64,000 nt of DNA, from positions 62,001 through 126,000 of the forward strand of contig JACPTQ010000017.1 in assembly GCA_016192705.1 (NCBI GenBank), read 5' to 3'. The stretch is from Deltaproteobacteria bacterium. Lineage in GTDB: Bacteria > Myxococcota > JACPTQ01. The first letter of the stretch is position 1; each line of letters begins with the position of its first letter. The position numbers and the translations under genes are program-made. Of this stretch, positions 8,889 through 17,879 are shown piece by piece. The notes below the pieces were generated by a model. That model was given only the letters and a program-made list of their open reading frames with translations, ran no database searches and was not told where the DNA came from.

Positions 8889-10238
8889 TCAATCTTGAGA
8901 GAACGCGATAAACCATTCGGACAGACAGAAATGCTGCCAATCGCTTGGATCAGCGCAGTGGCTTTCGTTTCCGTCGTTCCGCGCAAGTTGTGAAGCCACC
9001 ATGATGATGCGCCCGGTCGAGGTTTTCCACGCGAGTGCAATGAGGGGGTCACGGACGAATTCCGCGCCGCCGTCCGATAATGCGAAGGTGAAGAGTCCGC
9101 CGATATCGGCGGGAGGCGTAAGACCCGCGTCGGTCACGTCAAGTGGAGCGAAGACAGCGTCATGACTGTCGAGGCTGCCCGAGATGATGCGGTCGGTGTC
9201 GACGATCGCTGCGGGTCCAGCGAGCGACGCAACGCTGGGATCCGAGAGCGGTACGATTCGCTCTGCGTCACCTGTGCCTTCATTAGGCATTTGAGGAATG
9301 AGCATCGCAGTCACGGTTCCGGCGTCGCCGACGGTCATCCGAAAAGGAATAACCCACGGGGACTCGCGCATGAACCCGAGCCCGATGAACGTTTTTCGCG
9401 ACACGTCGTCGATTGTGGCTTCGCGCCCAGCGGGTACGCCGATGAGCGACGAGCCGTAGACGCCTGCATCACCGCCCAGTCCCACAATCGATAGGATGAC
9501 GCCGGCGTTCGGGCTCTCGATAAGGCCCAGCCAAAAGTCCCCGGGATCTTGGCGCTCCGCGAACCACGAAACGAAGTTTGCGCACGCGACTCGGTCGAGG
9601 GTCGCGGTGCCGCCCCCTGGCGTTGCGGCCATTCGAAGCTGATCGACGGTTGGTGCGCCGCCGTCGGTTCCGCCATTCACGACGACGCCGAAATCATCCG
9701 TGGTGATATCAAACGAGTTACTCGTCGCGCCGGCCGGTTTAAGCCTGCCAAACGCGTCGATGCTGCTGCCGCGGGCGCCGACCTCGACGTAGGTGAGCGT
9801 CGTGCTCTGCGTGGTGCGACAGGGAGCCGCGTAAGGGTAACCGAAGTGCGATTCGAGACCGGCCTGTCCGGGCGTGTAGCTTGTTGTCACGGGGTGCGCG
9901 ATGAGCACGACGCCGGGTTCGTACGTGACGTAGTACTCTTTCCCGACGAAGACGGCAGCAAGCTCGGTTGTCGACGTCACTTTGCACAAGCGTTGCCCAA
10001 ACGTTGAGTCTTGACCCGAGCATGTTCCCGCAGCTTCGAATTGCGAAAGCCCCGCGGCGTTGCGCGTGGTCCAGCTCATCGTGAACGCGAATCCGTCAAA
10101 CGACCAGACGACGGTTGCGCCGGTCGAGACGGCGGCGACGAACGTGGTGCTCGCGCGAGGAAGGGGATTTGTGCGAGTGCAAAGTACGCCAAAGAGGACG
10201 ATCGGAACGATGCGCAAGTTTCGATGGGCGGTGGGCAC
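8889..10238 (-). CDS. Hypothetical secreted or lipid-anchored protein
   Basis: The frame is open from 10439, but a GTG at 10238 gives 449 residues with a short basic start and the hydrophobic stretch IVPIVLFGVLC, which looks like a signal or poor lipobox. The upstream part overlaps the neighbouring gene and is probably not translated. The mature part is Asp/Gly/Thr-rich, with several cysteines and phrases such as DFGVVVNGGTDGGAPTVDQL. I recognise no domain. The style (Ser/Thr/Asp/Gly-rich, secreted, myxobacterium-like) suggests an extracellular or cell-surface role, which is inference. It may share a transcript with the membrane protein upstream (gap about 26 bp). Confidence 0.6.
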   Translation of the reverse strand: MPTAHRNLRIVPIVLFGVLCTRTNPLPRASTTFVAAVSTGATVVWSFDGFAFTMSWTTRNAAGLSQFEAAGTCSGQDSTFGQRLCKVTSTTELAAVFVGKEYYVTYEPGVVLIAHPVTTSYTPGQAGLESHFGYPYAAPCRTTQSTTLTYVEVGARGSSIDAFGRLKPAGATSNSFDITTDDFGVVVNGGTDGGAPTVDQLRMAATPGGGTATLDRVACANFVSWFAERQDPGDFWLGLIESPNAGVILSIVGLGGDAGVYGSSLIGVPAGREATIDDVSRKTFIGLGFMRESPWVIPFRMTVGDAGTVTAMLIPQMPNEGTGDAERIVPLSDPSVASLAGPAAIVDTDRIISGSLDSHDAVFAPLDVTDAGLTPPADIGGLFTFALSDGGAEFVRDPLIALAWKTSTGRIIMVASQLARNDGNESHCADPSDWQHFCLSEWFIAFSQD

Positions 10239-10264
10239 GGGAGAATTGTGCCACACCAAAAGAA

Positions 10265-11593
10265 TTACGGCGATCGACGACGCGCGCCCGCAAGGAACCG
10301 TAGGACCGGAAAGCCACGGGAAAGCCAGAAGAGAACAACGAACGGAATGAGAAGGAGAAGCGCGTTCGCGACGAGGAGCAGCGCGAAGCTGGGGTCGCGG
10401 TTGGTGGGTGAGATTTTGAGGAGCGCCGGTGCAAGCCAAGTTGCGTGGGCGGAAGCGATGAGTCCGGGTATCGCCATGAGCCAGAGGGTGCCGAGCGGGC
10501 CCCAGAGCCAGAATCGGGCGTTTTGAGAGAGCGGCTCGCGGGCATGAAGGCGGCGGCGAAAGAGCGATTGGACACGCCAGAGGAAGAGGAAGGCGGCGAC
10601 GAGGACCGTGACAAAGGCGAGCGCGAGGAAGGCGCTCGTGCCGAGGAGGCCGACAAGTATGGCGCCTTCGGACGCTCCACCGATGGTGTCGAGATACGTG
10701 ATCGACAGGATAAAAGCGTCGAGGAAAGCCGAAACGGCGGGACGAATGGCGAGCTGCATGAAAAAGGCGGCCGCGAAAACGACGAAGAAGAAAAAGATGG
10801 CGAAGAGGAGCGTCGCGAGGACTTCCTTGAGGAACGTCGAGACAACGTGGCGGAGAGCGGTGCGGGCAATGCGTGTTCCGCCGAGCGCGGCGTCGCGGGG
10901 CATTGTGATGATGGTCGCGAGAACGGGGCGAACGCCGATGAAGAAAAAGACGAGGAGCAGAAGCACGAGCGCGAGGGGTGCGAGGGCGGAGAGGTTGTAG
11001 ACGGCTTCGAGGACGCGCGCAACGGTCGAGAAGACGGCGTAATCGGCGCGGATGCGAGCGACGTTGTCGAGAAGGAGCGAGGGGGTTGGGTCGGCGCCGG
11101 CGAGGGCGATCGCTTTGAGGGGAGCGAGGAGGGCATGTCCGCGGGATGCGAGCGTGGCGGCGTTTTCGTCGATGGCGTCGATGAAAGAGGCGGCGATGGC
11201 CGCCTGCGGATGGAGGAAGGAGCCGACGCTGTTTTGGAATTCGCGAAGGGCGATGAGGAGTCCCGCGAAGAGTTCGACGGTGACCACGAAGAGGAGAGCG
11301 GCGATGAGGCTCGTTCCGAGGGTGCGAAGGAATGTGCCTCGGTGCTTGAAGGCGAGGATGAACGGCGCGAAGAGGAGGAGGAGGCCGAGTAGGGCGAAGA
11401 GCGTGAGGAGGGCCGAGATGAATTCGAGCTGCGTGGCTTGCGTTGCGGCGATGCGTTGCTCGAGGAGGGGGAGCGCAATTTGGCGTGCGGCGGCGGCGGC
11501 GGCGCGAATGGACGTCGCGGGGTCGGGCGTGGCGGCGGCGAGTGAGGATGCCGGAAAAGAAAATGCAACCACAAGAGAAAAAGTTAAACGCAA
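10265..11593 (-). CDS. Multi-pass membrane protein of unknown function
   Basis: The frame is open back to 11803, but its first 70 residues come from a duplicated gene tail, a hexamer tract and a family-A repeat. A TTG at 11593, inside that repeat, gives a clean signal peptide (MRLTFSLVVAFSFPASSLAAA) and a 442-residue protein; a GTG at 11572 is an alternative. The rest has about seven or eight hydrophobic segments (for example LLTLFALLGLLLLFAPFILA and VLATLLFAIFFFFVVFAAAF) with a soluble helical stretch between the second and third. No family is recognised. In either case its start and signal peptide have been formed at a repeat boundary. Confidence 0.6.
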   Translation of the reverse strand: MRLTFSLVVAFSFPASSLAAATPDPATSIRAAAAAARQIALPLLEQRIAATQATQLEFISALLTLFALLGLLLLFAPFILAFKHRGTFLRTLGTSLIAALLFVVTVELFAGLLIALREFQNSVGSFLHPQAAIAASFIDAIDENAATLASRGHALLAPLKAIALAGADPTPSLLLDNVARIRADYAVFSTVARVLEAVYNLSALAPLALVLLLLVFFFIGVRPVLATIITMPRDAALGGTRIARTALRHVVSTFLKEVLATLLFAIFFFFVVFAAAFFMQLAIRPAVSAFLDAFILSITYLDTIGGASEGAILVGLLGTSAFLALAFVTVLVAAFLFLWRVQSLFRRRLHAREPLSQNARFWLWGPLGTLWLMAIPGLIASAHATWLAPALLKISPTNRDPSFALLLVANALLLLIPFVVLFWLSRGFPVLRFLAGARRRSP

Positions 11594-11706
11594 AGGCGCG
11601 GAGGCGCCAAGAGAAGAGGTCTCATTCCTTACGTCTTTGCTCCTTTGCGCCTTGGCGTTGAAATCTTCTGCGGTGGCGGGTGCGGGAGCGGGTGCGGGTG
11701 CGGATG
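11583..11706 (+). repeat. Family-A repeat copy A2 plus adjoining hexamer tract
   Basis: A2 (11583-11665) has arms gttaaacgcaaaggcgcgg and ctttgcgccttggcgttgaaatc. It continues into a degenerate GCGGGW hexamer tract (11666-11706). Half of a family-B motif (accacaagagaaa) adjoins it on the other side. Read on the minus strand it encodes the same peptide frame as copies A3, A7 and A8 ([12 protein letters not shown]). Confidence 0.75.
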
Positions 11707-11707
11707 C

Positions 11708-11797
11708 GGGGTCAGCCGCCTTTATCCGTGCCGGTCCACAAATCCGGCAAGCCATTCGCGCGCGCGACGGGCGATGGTCAACGCCGCGAACCGCGCG
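11708..11797 (-). pseudogene. Duplicated 3' tail of the FAD oxidoreductase gene
   Basis: About 90 bp are nearly identical to the 3' end of the FAD oxidoreductase gene (12688-12772), including the stop codon context and the run cgacgggcgatggtcaacgc. Both copies abut a hexamer tract on the stop-codon side. The open frame that runs through this copy into the membrane protein gene is not the original frame, so the copy is a non-functional remnant. Confidence 0.75.
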
Positions 11798-12140
11798 CTT
11801 CACTGTTACAACCCAATGCGCTTCTTAGTCTTCTCCGCAGGCTCTGGCTGCCAGCGAGGCTCTCGCCCCCGCTGGCAGGTCGTCCCTCGTTAGGGACTTC
11901 CAAGGCGGGAGCCCCGCTGGCAGGTCGTCGTGGCGTTCCAACCAGCGTACACAGGAGCGGGCCGGGCTTGGCCCTGGTCTCGCCCCAAACTCTCCTCTCT
12001 GTCTTCTTCTCTGACTCCCGCCCTCCGCCTCCATGCTCGGGACTCAAGTCCCGCGCCACGGAAACCCATCGTAGCGTTCTTCTCTTCTCTGGCCATTGCC
12101 TATCGCCCATTGCCTATTGCCCGCTCTTCCGCCTTCCGCC
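11798..12140. other. Repeat-rich intergenic region
   Basis: No convincing gene. It contains two direct copies of ccccgctggcaggtcgtc (about 11870-11887 and 11921-11938) and a doubled phrase gcctatcgcccattgcctattgcc near 12098-12121. Its base composition differs from the surrounding genes, being richer in pyrimidine runs on the plus strand. Open frames here are short and unrelated in style to the neighbouring proteins. Confidence 0.5.
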
Positions 12141-12392
12141 CTACTCCTCGGCCAGGGCACGTGAAGCGAGCGGCCTCTTCGCGATCTCGACGAGGAGCGG
12201 CGAGAGATCAGCCGTCAGTCGGCGCGTATCTGCCACAAGCGAGTGGGTCTCTCGCACCAGAGCGGGTAGCGCCTCGACCGAAGGGCGCAGCGCCGTAAGG
12301 GTCTCCCTCGCCTCGCGGAGCGTCCCGCGCACATCATCGCGCACGACGACTCCCCGCGCAAGAAACTTGTTTAGTTGCTCAAACATCGCCAT
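12141..12392 (-). CDS. Small helical protein of unknown function
   Basis: An 83-residue protein with an excellent ribosome site (AAGGAGGAG, just upstream of the ATG at 12392; a second ATG is two codons later). The sequence is alpha-helical with heptad-like Leu spacing (TLREARETLTALRPSVEALP) and many Arg and Glu residues, which suggests a coiled coil. There is no signal peptide or membrane segment. It stands alone between repeat-rich stretches. The strong ribosome site is the main support that it is a real gene. Confidence 0.6.
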   Translation of the reverse strand: MAMFEQLNKFLARGVVVRDDVRGTLREARETLTALRPSVEALPALVRETHSLVADTRRLTADLSPLLVEIAKRPLASRALAEE

Positions 12393-12445
12393 CTTCTCCT
12401 CCTTGATAGATGCTATGATCGTACACTTGATAACACAGGGTGGTC

Positions 12446-12468
12446 ATCCTCGTGCTTGACACGAGGAT
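12446..12468. repeat. Palindrome of the atcctcg-type dispersed repeat or a terminator stem
   Basis: A perfect 9-bp inverted repeat (atcctcgtg/cacgaggat) with a 5-base loop. It resembles the gtcatcctcg.cttga..cgaggatcc repeats I recall from alphaproteobacterial genomes. No T-run follows, so a classical terminator is unlikely. Confidence 0.5.
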
Positions 12469-12543
12469 CCAGGGCCTGACTCACTATCACTCGCTTTGTC
12501 AGACACACCTCTCGCGTGAGGCAGCGAGAAAGGGGCGGAAAAA

Positions 12544-12687
12544 GAAAGAGCGGGAGCGGATGCGGGTGCGGATCAAGAGCTGCACGAGCACATTGACGAG
12601 CACGTGCACGACAACGACAACGACGACGATGACGATTAGGGAAGTGCGGTAGCGGTTGCGGTAGCGGATGCGGCAGCGGGAGCGGGG
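12544..12687. repeat. Degenerate hexamer tracts flanking a gacgag/cacgac tract
   Basis: Two GCGGGW-type hexamer tracts (12544-12575 and 12642-12687) enclose a different hexamer-like tract (about 12583-12634, gacgagcacgtgcacgacaa and similar). The latter type recurs inside actB (35647-35712) and actE (41208-41262). The block lies immediately beyond the FAD oxidoreductase stop codon. Confidence 0.6.
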
Positions 12688-13959
12688 TCAGCCGGCTTTA
12701 TCCGAGCGGCGCACAATCCCGGCAAGCCATTCGCGCGCGAGACGGGCGATGGTCAACGCCGCGAACCGCGCGAGTTGTCCGCCGACGAAGGCGAAGTCGC
12801 CGACCGGAATCAGCTTGACGGCCTCGTGGAGCGGCACGGCGCGATGCAGCTTGAGCGTGGCGCGCCGAATCCACTCGAGCGACAGTTCGTTGCGCATCCA
12901 GAACCGCGAGTCTTCGCCGAGGAGATTGAGCCAGCGCACACCGCCGTCCCACTTGGCTTCGCTGCGGATGAAGTGGAGCGAGAAAACACCGATGATGCGC
13001 TGAAAGTACATCGTCTCGCGGTCGCGCACGCTCATCGCCACGCGCTCCAAACTTCGCGCGTCGAGTCGGTCGCTGGCGAGCGCGCCTCGCACGCCCTTCG
13101 CGAAGCTCCGAACTTGCCGAAGCACCTCGTTGAATCCCATGCCGATCGCCTCAGGGTTCATCATGCCGGCCGCACCAAAGAAAAGAACGCGCCGCAACGC
13201 ATAGCGCTTCAACACGCCTGAGACGATCGTGCCGCCGAGCGGCTCGACGATCTCGGCGCCCGGAAATTCGGTCGCGAGGGTTTTGTCGAAAAGGGCTTGC
13301 AGCGTCGCCGGGTCGCCAAGCGTATCGTACTGGCCCTGGAAGACGTAAACGTTGAGCTCGGTCGCGCTGAACGGATGCGTTCCGACGTAAGTGTTCGCAT
13401 CGTCGTTAAGCGGGTAGTACGCGATGTGCGGTTCGTATCGCCCCGCTGGGAGACGAACGCGCGCGCCGCGGAGCACCCACGCGTCTTTTCGCAAGATGAG
13501 ATTCTCGGCCCGCACGATCGGCGAGTTCGGGCCGGTGCAATCGATGATGAGGCGCGCCCGGAAGTCGCCCAGCGATGTGCGCACGACGACCCCGCGCGTG
13601 TCCGAGCGGTGGCTTTGATAGCTCGCTTGAACGAATTCGACACCGCCGGCCCGCGCGCGTCCGAGCCAGGTTTCGAGAACACGCCGATGGTCAACCACAA
13701 CGCAGTCGTCCTTCATTTCATGGGCATAGTTCGGGCTTCGAAAGAGAACGTGGTCGGTGCGAAACGCGACGGCGTCGTCAAGGCCGTGGTCGCGAACGCG
13801 ATCGGCGTACGAATACCAGGTCGCGTGTGTCCTCGCGAGTTCGCCGCGCTCGATAACCAGTACGCGCACGTGGCCTGCGAGCTCAGCCGCGACCGCCATT
13901 CCGGCGGGACCTGCGCCCAAAATCACGACGTCGTAAGAGGTCATCGGTTTGTTGGCCAC
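12688..13959 (-). CDS. FAD-dependent oxidoreductase, lycopene cyclase / geranylgeranyl reductase-like
   Basis: A 423-residue protein with an N-terminal Rossmann fold (VVILGAGPAGMAVAAELAG, then an acidic end at VLVIERGE). A second FAD motif lies at RVLFFGAAGMMNPEAIGMGF, near residues 265-285. This layout matches flavoenzymes of the lycopene cyclase, geranylgeranyl reductase and halogenase-like superfamily. The substrate cannot be assigned, and no carotenoid genes are nearby. The start lies close to a likely divergent promoter shared with the 167-residue gene on the other strand. Its 3' end was duplicated to 11708-11797. Confidence 0.75.
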   Translation of the reverse strand: MANKPMTSYDVVILGAGPAGMAVAAELAGHVRVLVIERGELARTHATWYSYADRVRDHGLDDAVAFRTDHVLFRSPNYAHEMKDDCVVVDHRRVLETWLGRARAGGVEFVQASYQSHRSDTRGVVVRTSLGDFRARLIIDCTGPNSPIVRAENLILRKDAWVLRGARVRLPAGRYEPHIAYYPLNDDANTYVGTHPFSATELNVYVFQGQYDTLGDPATLQALFDKTLATEFPGAEIVEPLGGTIVSGVLKRYALRRVLFFGAAGMMNPEAIGMGFNEVLRQVRSFAKGVRGALASDRLDARSLERVAMSVRDRETMYFQRIIGVFSLHFIRSEAKWDGGVRWLNLLGEDSRFWMRNELSLEWIRRATLKLHRAVPLHEAVKLIPVGDFAFVGGQLARFAALTIARLAREWLAGIVRRSDKAG

Positions 13960-14070
13960 GGCGGGTGGTTAAGTACCACAACTTCGTGATTCGGGCGTGG
14001 CGAAGGGCCGAATGATTGACGCAGGATGGGGGGCGGGATTACAGCTCCGCGCAGGAAGGAGAATCTAAAC

Positions 14071-14574
14071 ATGATTGAGATCGAGAAATACGCGGAGCTT
14101 TGCGCGCTGATGGCCGACACGGGTGGAGACGAAGCGAAGGAGAACGCGGTTGCGGCGGCGCATGGTGTGAGCAGTGCCGATTGGAAGGCGTCGAAAGCGG
14201 GCTGGACCGCGAAGATGAGTGACCCCACGGACATGGGGAAAACGGCGCTCGCGTTTATGCCGCTCTACCAGGCCGCCCAGGCGCGCGCCCGTGGCGGGAA
14301 GGCGCCGTGCACGCTGGAATTCTATGCGAAGGTGCACGCGGAGATGGCGCTAAAGAAAGACCCGATGGGCAACAAGATAAACCACCATTTGGTTCTCGCC
14401 GAAAACGGAACGCACCATCAGGCGTGGCTTGAGTGCGAGGGCTACTGGACACCGATTGTCGGCGCCGACACCATTTTGGGACAGCCGAACCCAAAGTTCG
14501 TCCCGGAGCAGGCGCAGAAATTCCGCGTGTTGATGCAGGCTGAGAGTGATCGCATTAACGGCATCAAGCGTTAG
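14071..14574 (+). CDS. Conserved-looking hypothetical cytoplasmic protein
   Basis: A 167-residue protein whose ATG follows a good ribosome site (AGGAAGGAGA, about 14052-14061). It starts IEIEKYAELCALMADTG, is soluble, moderately acidic and mostly helical, and has a HHLVLAENGTHHQAWLE stretch rich in histidine. No signal peptide or membrane segment is seen. I do not recognise a family with certainty. The downstream thioredoxin/TPR gene begins inside or right after its 3' end, so the two are probably co-expressed. Confidence 0.7.
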   Translation: MIEIEKYAELCALMADTGGDEAKENAVAAAHGVSSADWKASKAGWTAKMSDPTDMGKTALAFMPLYQAAQARARGGKAPCTLEFYAKVHAEMALKKDPMGNKINHHLVLAENGTHHQAWLECEGYWTPIVGADTILGQPNPKFVPEQAQKFRVLMQAESDRINGIKR

Positions 14575-15643
14575 GGTCTTGCGAAAGAACATTCTCGCGA
14601 CGACTGGGGTCGGCGTGGCCGTGCTGTTCTGTGCATCGGGCGCCGCGGTTGCAGCACCGGTGCCGCGGCCAACGATTGTTAAGGTGACGACGAAGTGGTG
14701 CTCGTCGTGCCACGAGTTTGACGCGAAGGTGTTTTCGCGACCGGCCGTGCGCGCGCTCGTCGACGCGAAGTTCAAGCTCGTGGCGGTCGACGCCGAAACC
14801 GCCGAAGGAATGAAGATCGTCAAGAGGCACAACGTTGTCGGGTATCCGACGATTCTCTTCTTGAACGCGCGCGATAAAGAGATCGACCGATATTTTACGG
14901 GGCCGAGCGACGACCCAGATCTTTTCGTGCGTTTTGCGGAGGGCGTGCTTCGCGGCGAGAAGGCGGCGGCGCTTCGCGTTGCGAAGGGTGCGAAGGAGGA
15001 TTTAAGGGCGAGGTTTGCGCGCGGGGAGTGGCACGCGATGCGCGGCGATGAAAAGAAGGCGCTTGCGATTCTTCGCGACGTTGTAAAGCGCGATTCGAAA
15101 AACGAGGCGGGCTTTGCGGCCCAGGCGTACATCACGCTCGGGAAGTTTTTTTATGTGCGGGGCAAGAAGCGGTTCGCCGAAGGCGCGAAGGTGCTCGAGC
15201 GGCTCAGGCGCGAATTCCCTGTGGCGAAAGAGGCGGCGCAGGCGCTCTTTCCACTCGCGTATGCTTACGTGCGGCTTGGGCGCGAGAACGACGCGTTCAA
15301 GCTGCTTGACGACGCGATCGCCGCGGCGCCTGAAAAACCGGGGCCATACAACACATTCGCGTGGTTTACGTTGCGCACGGGGCTTCGGCGAGACGAGGGT
15401 GTCAAGCGCGGAGAAGCGGGCGTCGCGCGGGCGCCGAAAGACGATGGGCTTTGGGACACGCTCGCTGAGCTCTACATGGCGGTTGAACGAAAGGGCGACG
15501 CGGTGCGTGCGTGCGAAAAGGCGCGCGAGCTGCAACCGGCGACGGCTTATTACAGGGAGCAGTGCGGTCGCTTCGAGCGCGGCGAGCTAGGGTTTGCGAC
15601 GCCAGCGCTGCGCAAGGGCAAGGTCGCGACCCCCGGCTGGTGA
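14546..15643 (+). CDS. Secreted thioredoxin-fold / TPR protein
   Basis: The longest frame starts at a GTG (14546) overlapping the previous gene. A TTG at 14579, just past that gene's stop, gives a cleaner signal peptide (RKNILATTGVGVAVLFCASG...AAVA). The mature protein begins with a thioredoxin-like domain carrying the redox pair WCSSCHEF and the cis-proline motif VVGYPTILFL. From about residue 150 it has TPR-like helical repeats (HAMRGDEKKALAILRDVV and similar). The domain order recalls periplasmic disulfide reductases of the DsbD-gamma or thioredoxin_7 type fused to TPRs. A role in reducing extracytoplasmic protein disulfides is plausible but unproven. Confidence 0.75.
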   Translation: MIALTASSVRVLRKNILATTGVGVAVLFCASGAAVAAPVPRPTIVKVTTKWCSSCHEFDAKVFSRPAVRALVDAKFKLVAVDAETAEGMKIVKRHNVVGYPTILFLNARDKEIDRYFTGPSDDPDLFVRFAEGVLRGEKAAALRVAKGAKEDLRARFARGEWHAMRGDEKKALAILRDVVKRDSKNEAGFAAQAYITLGKFFYVRGKKRFAEGAKVLERLRREFPVAKEAAQALFPLAYAYVRLGRENDAFKLLDDAIAAAPEKPGPYNTFAWFTLRTGLRRDEGVKRGEAGVARAPKDDGLWDTLAELYMAVERKGDAVRACEKARELQPATAYYREQCGRFERGELGFATPALRKGKVATPGW

Positions 15644-15836
15644 CGGGAACTCGCGGCATTAGATTCTGCCCCGTTCCAGTAGATTTCTAAGTCGCCCGTC
15701 GGAAACCGAGTCTCTCGCTCATAATAGTCAACGATCTCAGGCTCGATTTCGGGCGCATTCTGGCACGCAGCCTGCTCATGAAGCCAATGGGGATCCTGCT
15801 CGGAAACGCCGGTCTTCGGCGACGAAAGGATGGTCC

Positions 15837-17840
15837 ATGAAACGAATAACAGGAGCGCGGAACTTAGCCGACCTGGCGGCCGCAACGGTCTTCGTCATCT
15901 CCGTCGCAACGCGCTGTGGCGTCGACGGCGCGACTGAACCGAACAGTGAAACGCTCGATTCTACGTCGTCGTCGGTTCACCCGGTGTTGACGAAAATGGT
16001 TTCGACCGCCGTCCAGCGAGCGCGTGCGAAGCTCAGGGAAGCGAAGCGCCATTTGCTGCACGATAAGAGCGCGGAAGCCCGAAAGAAGGTGCGCGATGCG
16101 AAGCGCATTCTCGAAGCGACCGAGGATCGGGCGACGCAAGGAATCGCTGTGCGGAATATCGACTCGGCTCTCAAGAGGCTTAAGGCCGTAAAGCGCGACT
16201 GCTTGTCGGCGCCAAGCGAATTGAAAGCGCATTTAACAGAAGTGGCCTCCAAATACCGTGAACTCAAGCAGTTGGTGTTGCGATCGAGGCCAAGCGATCC
16301 CGAATGGCAGCATGCGGTCGGGGAAGTCACCGAGGAGTGGGGGGCGCGGTTTGAGGCGCTGGCGTACGACAGTGCGCTGAGTTCCAATTTCAGAGGGCTG
16401 GCAAAGAATCTCGACATCCTGGGGCGAGAGTCGAAAGTCGCGAAGGCGAACGGAAGTGCCGCAGCGAGGATCGACGAGCTGTCGCTGGCAATGGGTCCGC
16501 TCGCTCGCGCGCTCGCAAGTCGCAAGGCGACGACGTGCGATACGCAAGCGACCGCGGCCATCACGGCGTTTGCGCAGACGAATGGAGTCTTGATCCGGCG
16601 CGTTCGAGACGATGTTGCAAAGTTACCTTCGAGCTTGACGCCTCGGCTAACAAAGGAACGGCTGTATCAGCTGATAAGCCTAACGGTGTCCGCGACGCCA
16701 GCGCGGGCGAGTCGAGTGTTCGTCCCCGATGTTTGCGCAACCGTCGTTCCGCAGCCGGCCGTTATTCGGACGTGCGTGAGTTTTGTTCACTGGCGAGACG
16801 ACCCTTATGCGGCCGATTTGTTGTCCCCGTGGGAGGTTCTAGAAGTCATGTGGGAATTCAAATCGGCGATTGAAGAGATGTCGTACGGCGCGGCGACGCT
16901 CGATATTGAAATCCGGCAAAGTTGGCCAGACGTTTCGCGCCCGACGGAGGGCGGCGAAGTGCTTCGGCTGTTCCGCGAGCTTTTTGGCGACACGTCGGAT
17001 TGTCATTGGCTTATCGACTATCCCAAGAGCGATTCGACGGCCAGAGGTGGCGGCGGTGTGGCCAGAATCGGTCCGTACAGTTTCAATTTGGCAACGTTGA
17101 TTCATGAGAATGGCCACAGCATGGGGTATGCGCTTGGATCTGGCCGATCGTTAAACCATGCGCACGATCTTGATGCGGCGGATTCTGTGCTTTTTCCTGG
17201 GGCGTTGGAGAAAAGCGATTACGGTGACCACTACGATCCGATGGGCACGGGTACGATGCACTTCAATGCGTTTCACAAAGAGAAAGTTGGCTGGATTCGT
17301 CCAATGGAAGTGGAATGGGGACCTGGTGCCATCGGGCGATACGTCATTGCGGCGATGGAAGCGCCCTCGTGTGGTCACCCGCACGCGCTGAAGATCCCAC
17401 TTCCGGTCGATCTCACGGACAACCAGTTCCTCGATCTGTGCACGGCACGAACATCGTTTTCATCGAATCCACCGTGTCCGACCCCTGGCACCTGGCGCCG
17501 AACGCACAACCTGGCGGAGTTTCTCTACATCGAATACCGGCGTCCGATCGGTTTGGACGAGGATCGGCTTCTTGGTTTTGCGGATCGTGGACTTGCGACC
17601 GCCGCGGGCGGAGGGGTTATTCACACCGCGACTTCTGAGAGCGGCGGGCACAGTTTTTTGCTCGATTGCACGCCGGGTAGCCGAACTTGGTCGGGAGGTC
17701 GAAACGATTTCATGGATGCTTTGTCGCCGGCTGGCACTTGCTGCAACATCCCTTATCTCGGGTACAACATTTGTTTTGCGGCGACGGACAATCCGAATTT
17801 GTTTGGCGTGACAATCTCGAGCGCGTTTAGTGGTTTCTAA
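15837..17840 (+). CDS. Secreted metzincin-like zinc metalloprotease
   Basis: A 667-residue protein with a ribosome-like GAAAGGA about 8 bases before its ATG. The N-terminus has a hydrophobic segment ending near a cysteine (VFVISVATRCG), possibly a lipoprotein signal. Residues about 50-260 are helical and charged. The C-terminal half has HENGHSMGYALGSGRSLNH, which fits an HExxHxxG zinc motif with a later His, and a downstream YDPMGTG that fits a metzincin Met-turn. Many cysteines in the last 150 residues suggest disulfides. The nearest familiar families are M11 gametolysin and M6-type metzincins. It converges with another HExxHxxG protein, suggesting a functional pair. Confidence 0.75.
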   Translation: MKRITGARNLADLAAATVFVISVATRCGVDGATEPNSETLDSTSSSVHPVLTKMVSTAVQRARAKLREAKRHLLHDKSAEARKKVRDAKRILEATEDRATQGIAVRNIDSALKRLKAVKRDCLSAPSELKAHLTEVASKYRELKQLVLRSRPSDPEWQHAVGEVTEEWGARFEALAYDSALSSNFRGLAKNLDILGRESKVAKANGSAAARIDELSLAMGPLARALASRKATTCDTQATAAITAFAQTNGVLIRRVRDDVAKLPSSLTPRLTKERLYQLISLTVSATPARASRVFVPDVCATVVPQPAVIRTCVSFVHWRDDPYAADLLSPWEVLEVMWEFKSAIEEMSYGAATLDIEIRQSWPDVSRPTEGGEVLRLFRELFGDTSDCHWLIDYPKSDSTARGGGGVARIGPYSFNLATLIHENGHSMGYALGSGRSLNHAHDLDAADSVLFPGALEKSDYGDHYDPMGTGTMHFNAFHKEKVGWIRPMEVEWGPGAIGRYVIAAMEAPSCGHPHALKIPLPVDLTDNQFLDLCTARTSFSSNPPCPTPGTWRRTHNLAEFLYIEYRRPIGLDEDRLLGFADRGLATAAGGGVIHTATSESGGHSFLLDCTPGSRTWSGGRNDFMDALSPAGTCCNIPYLGYNICFAATDNPNLFGVTISSAFSGF

Positions 17841-17879
17841 ACGCTGGGTCGTGTCCAGCGGTCGCTTTCGCGGCCACGC

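Noticed and set aside
12440-12652. A 70-codon plus-strand frame with Thr-rich end
   Set aside because: It is translated from hexamer and gacgag tracts and has no ribosome site.
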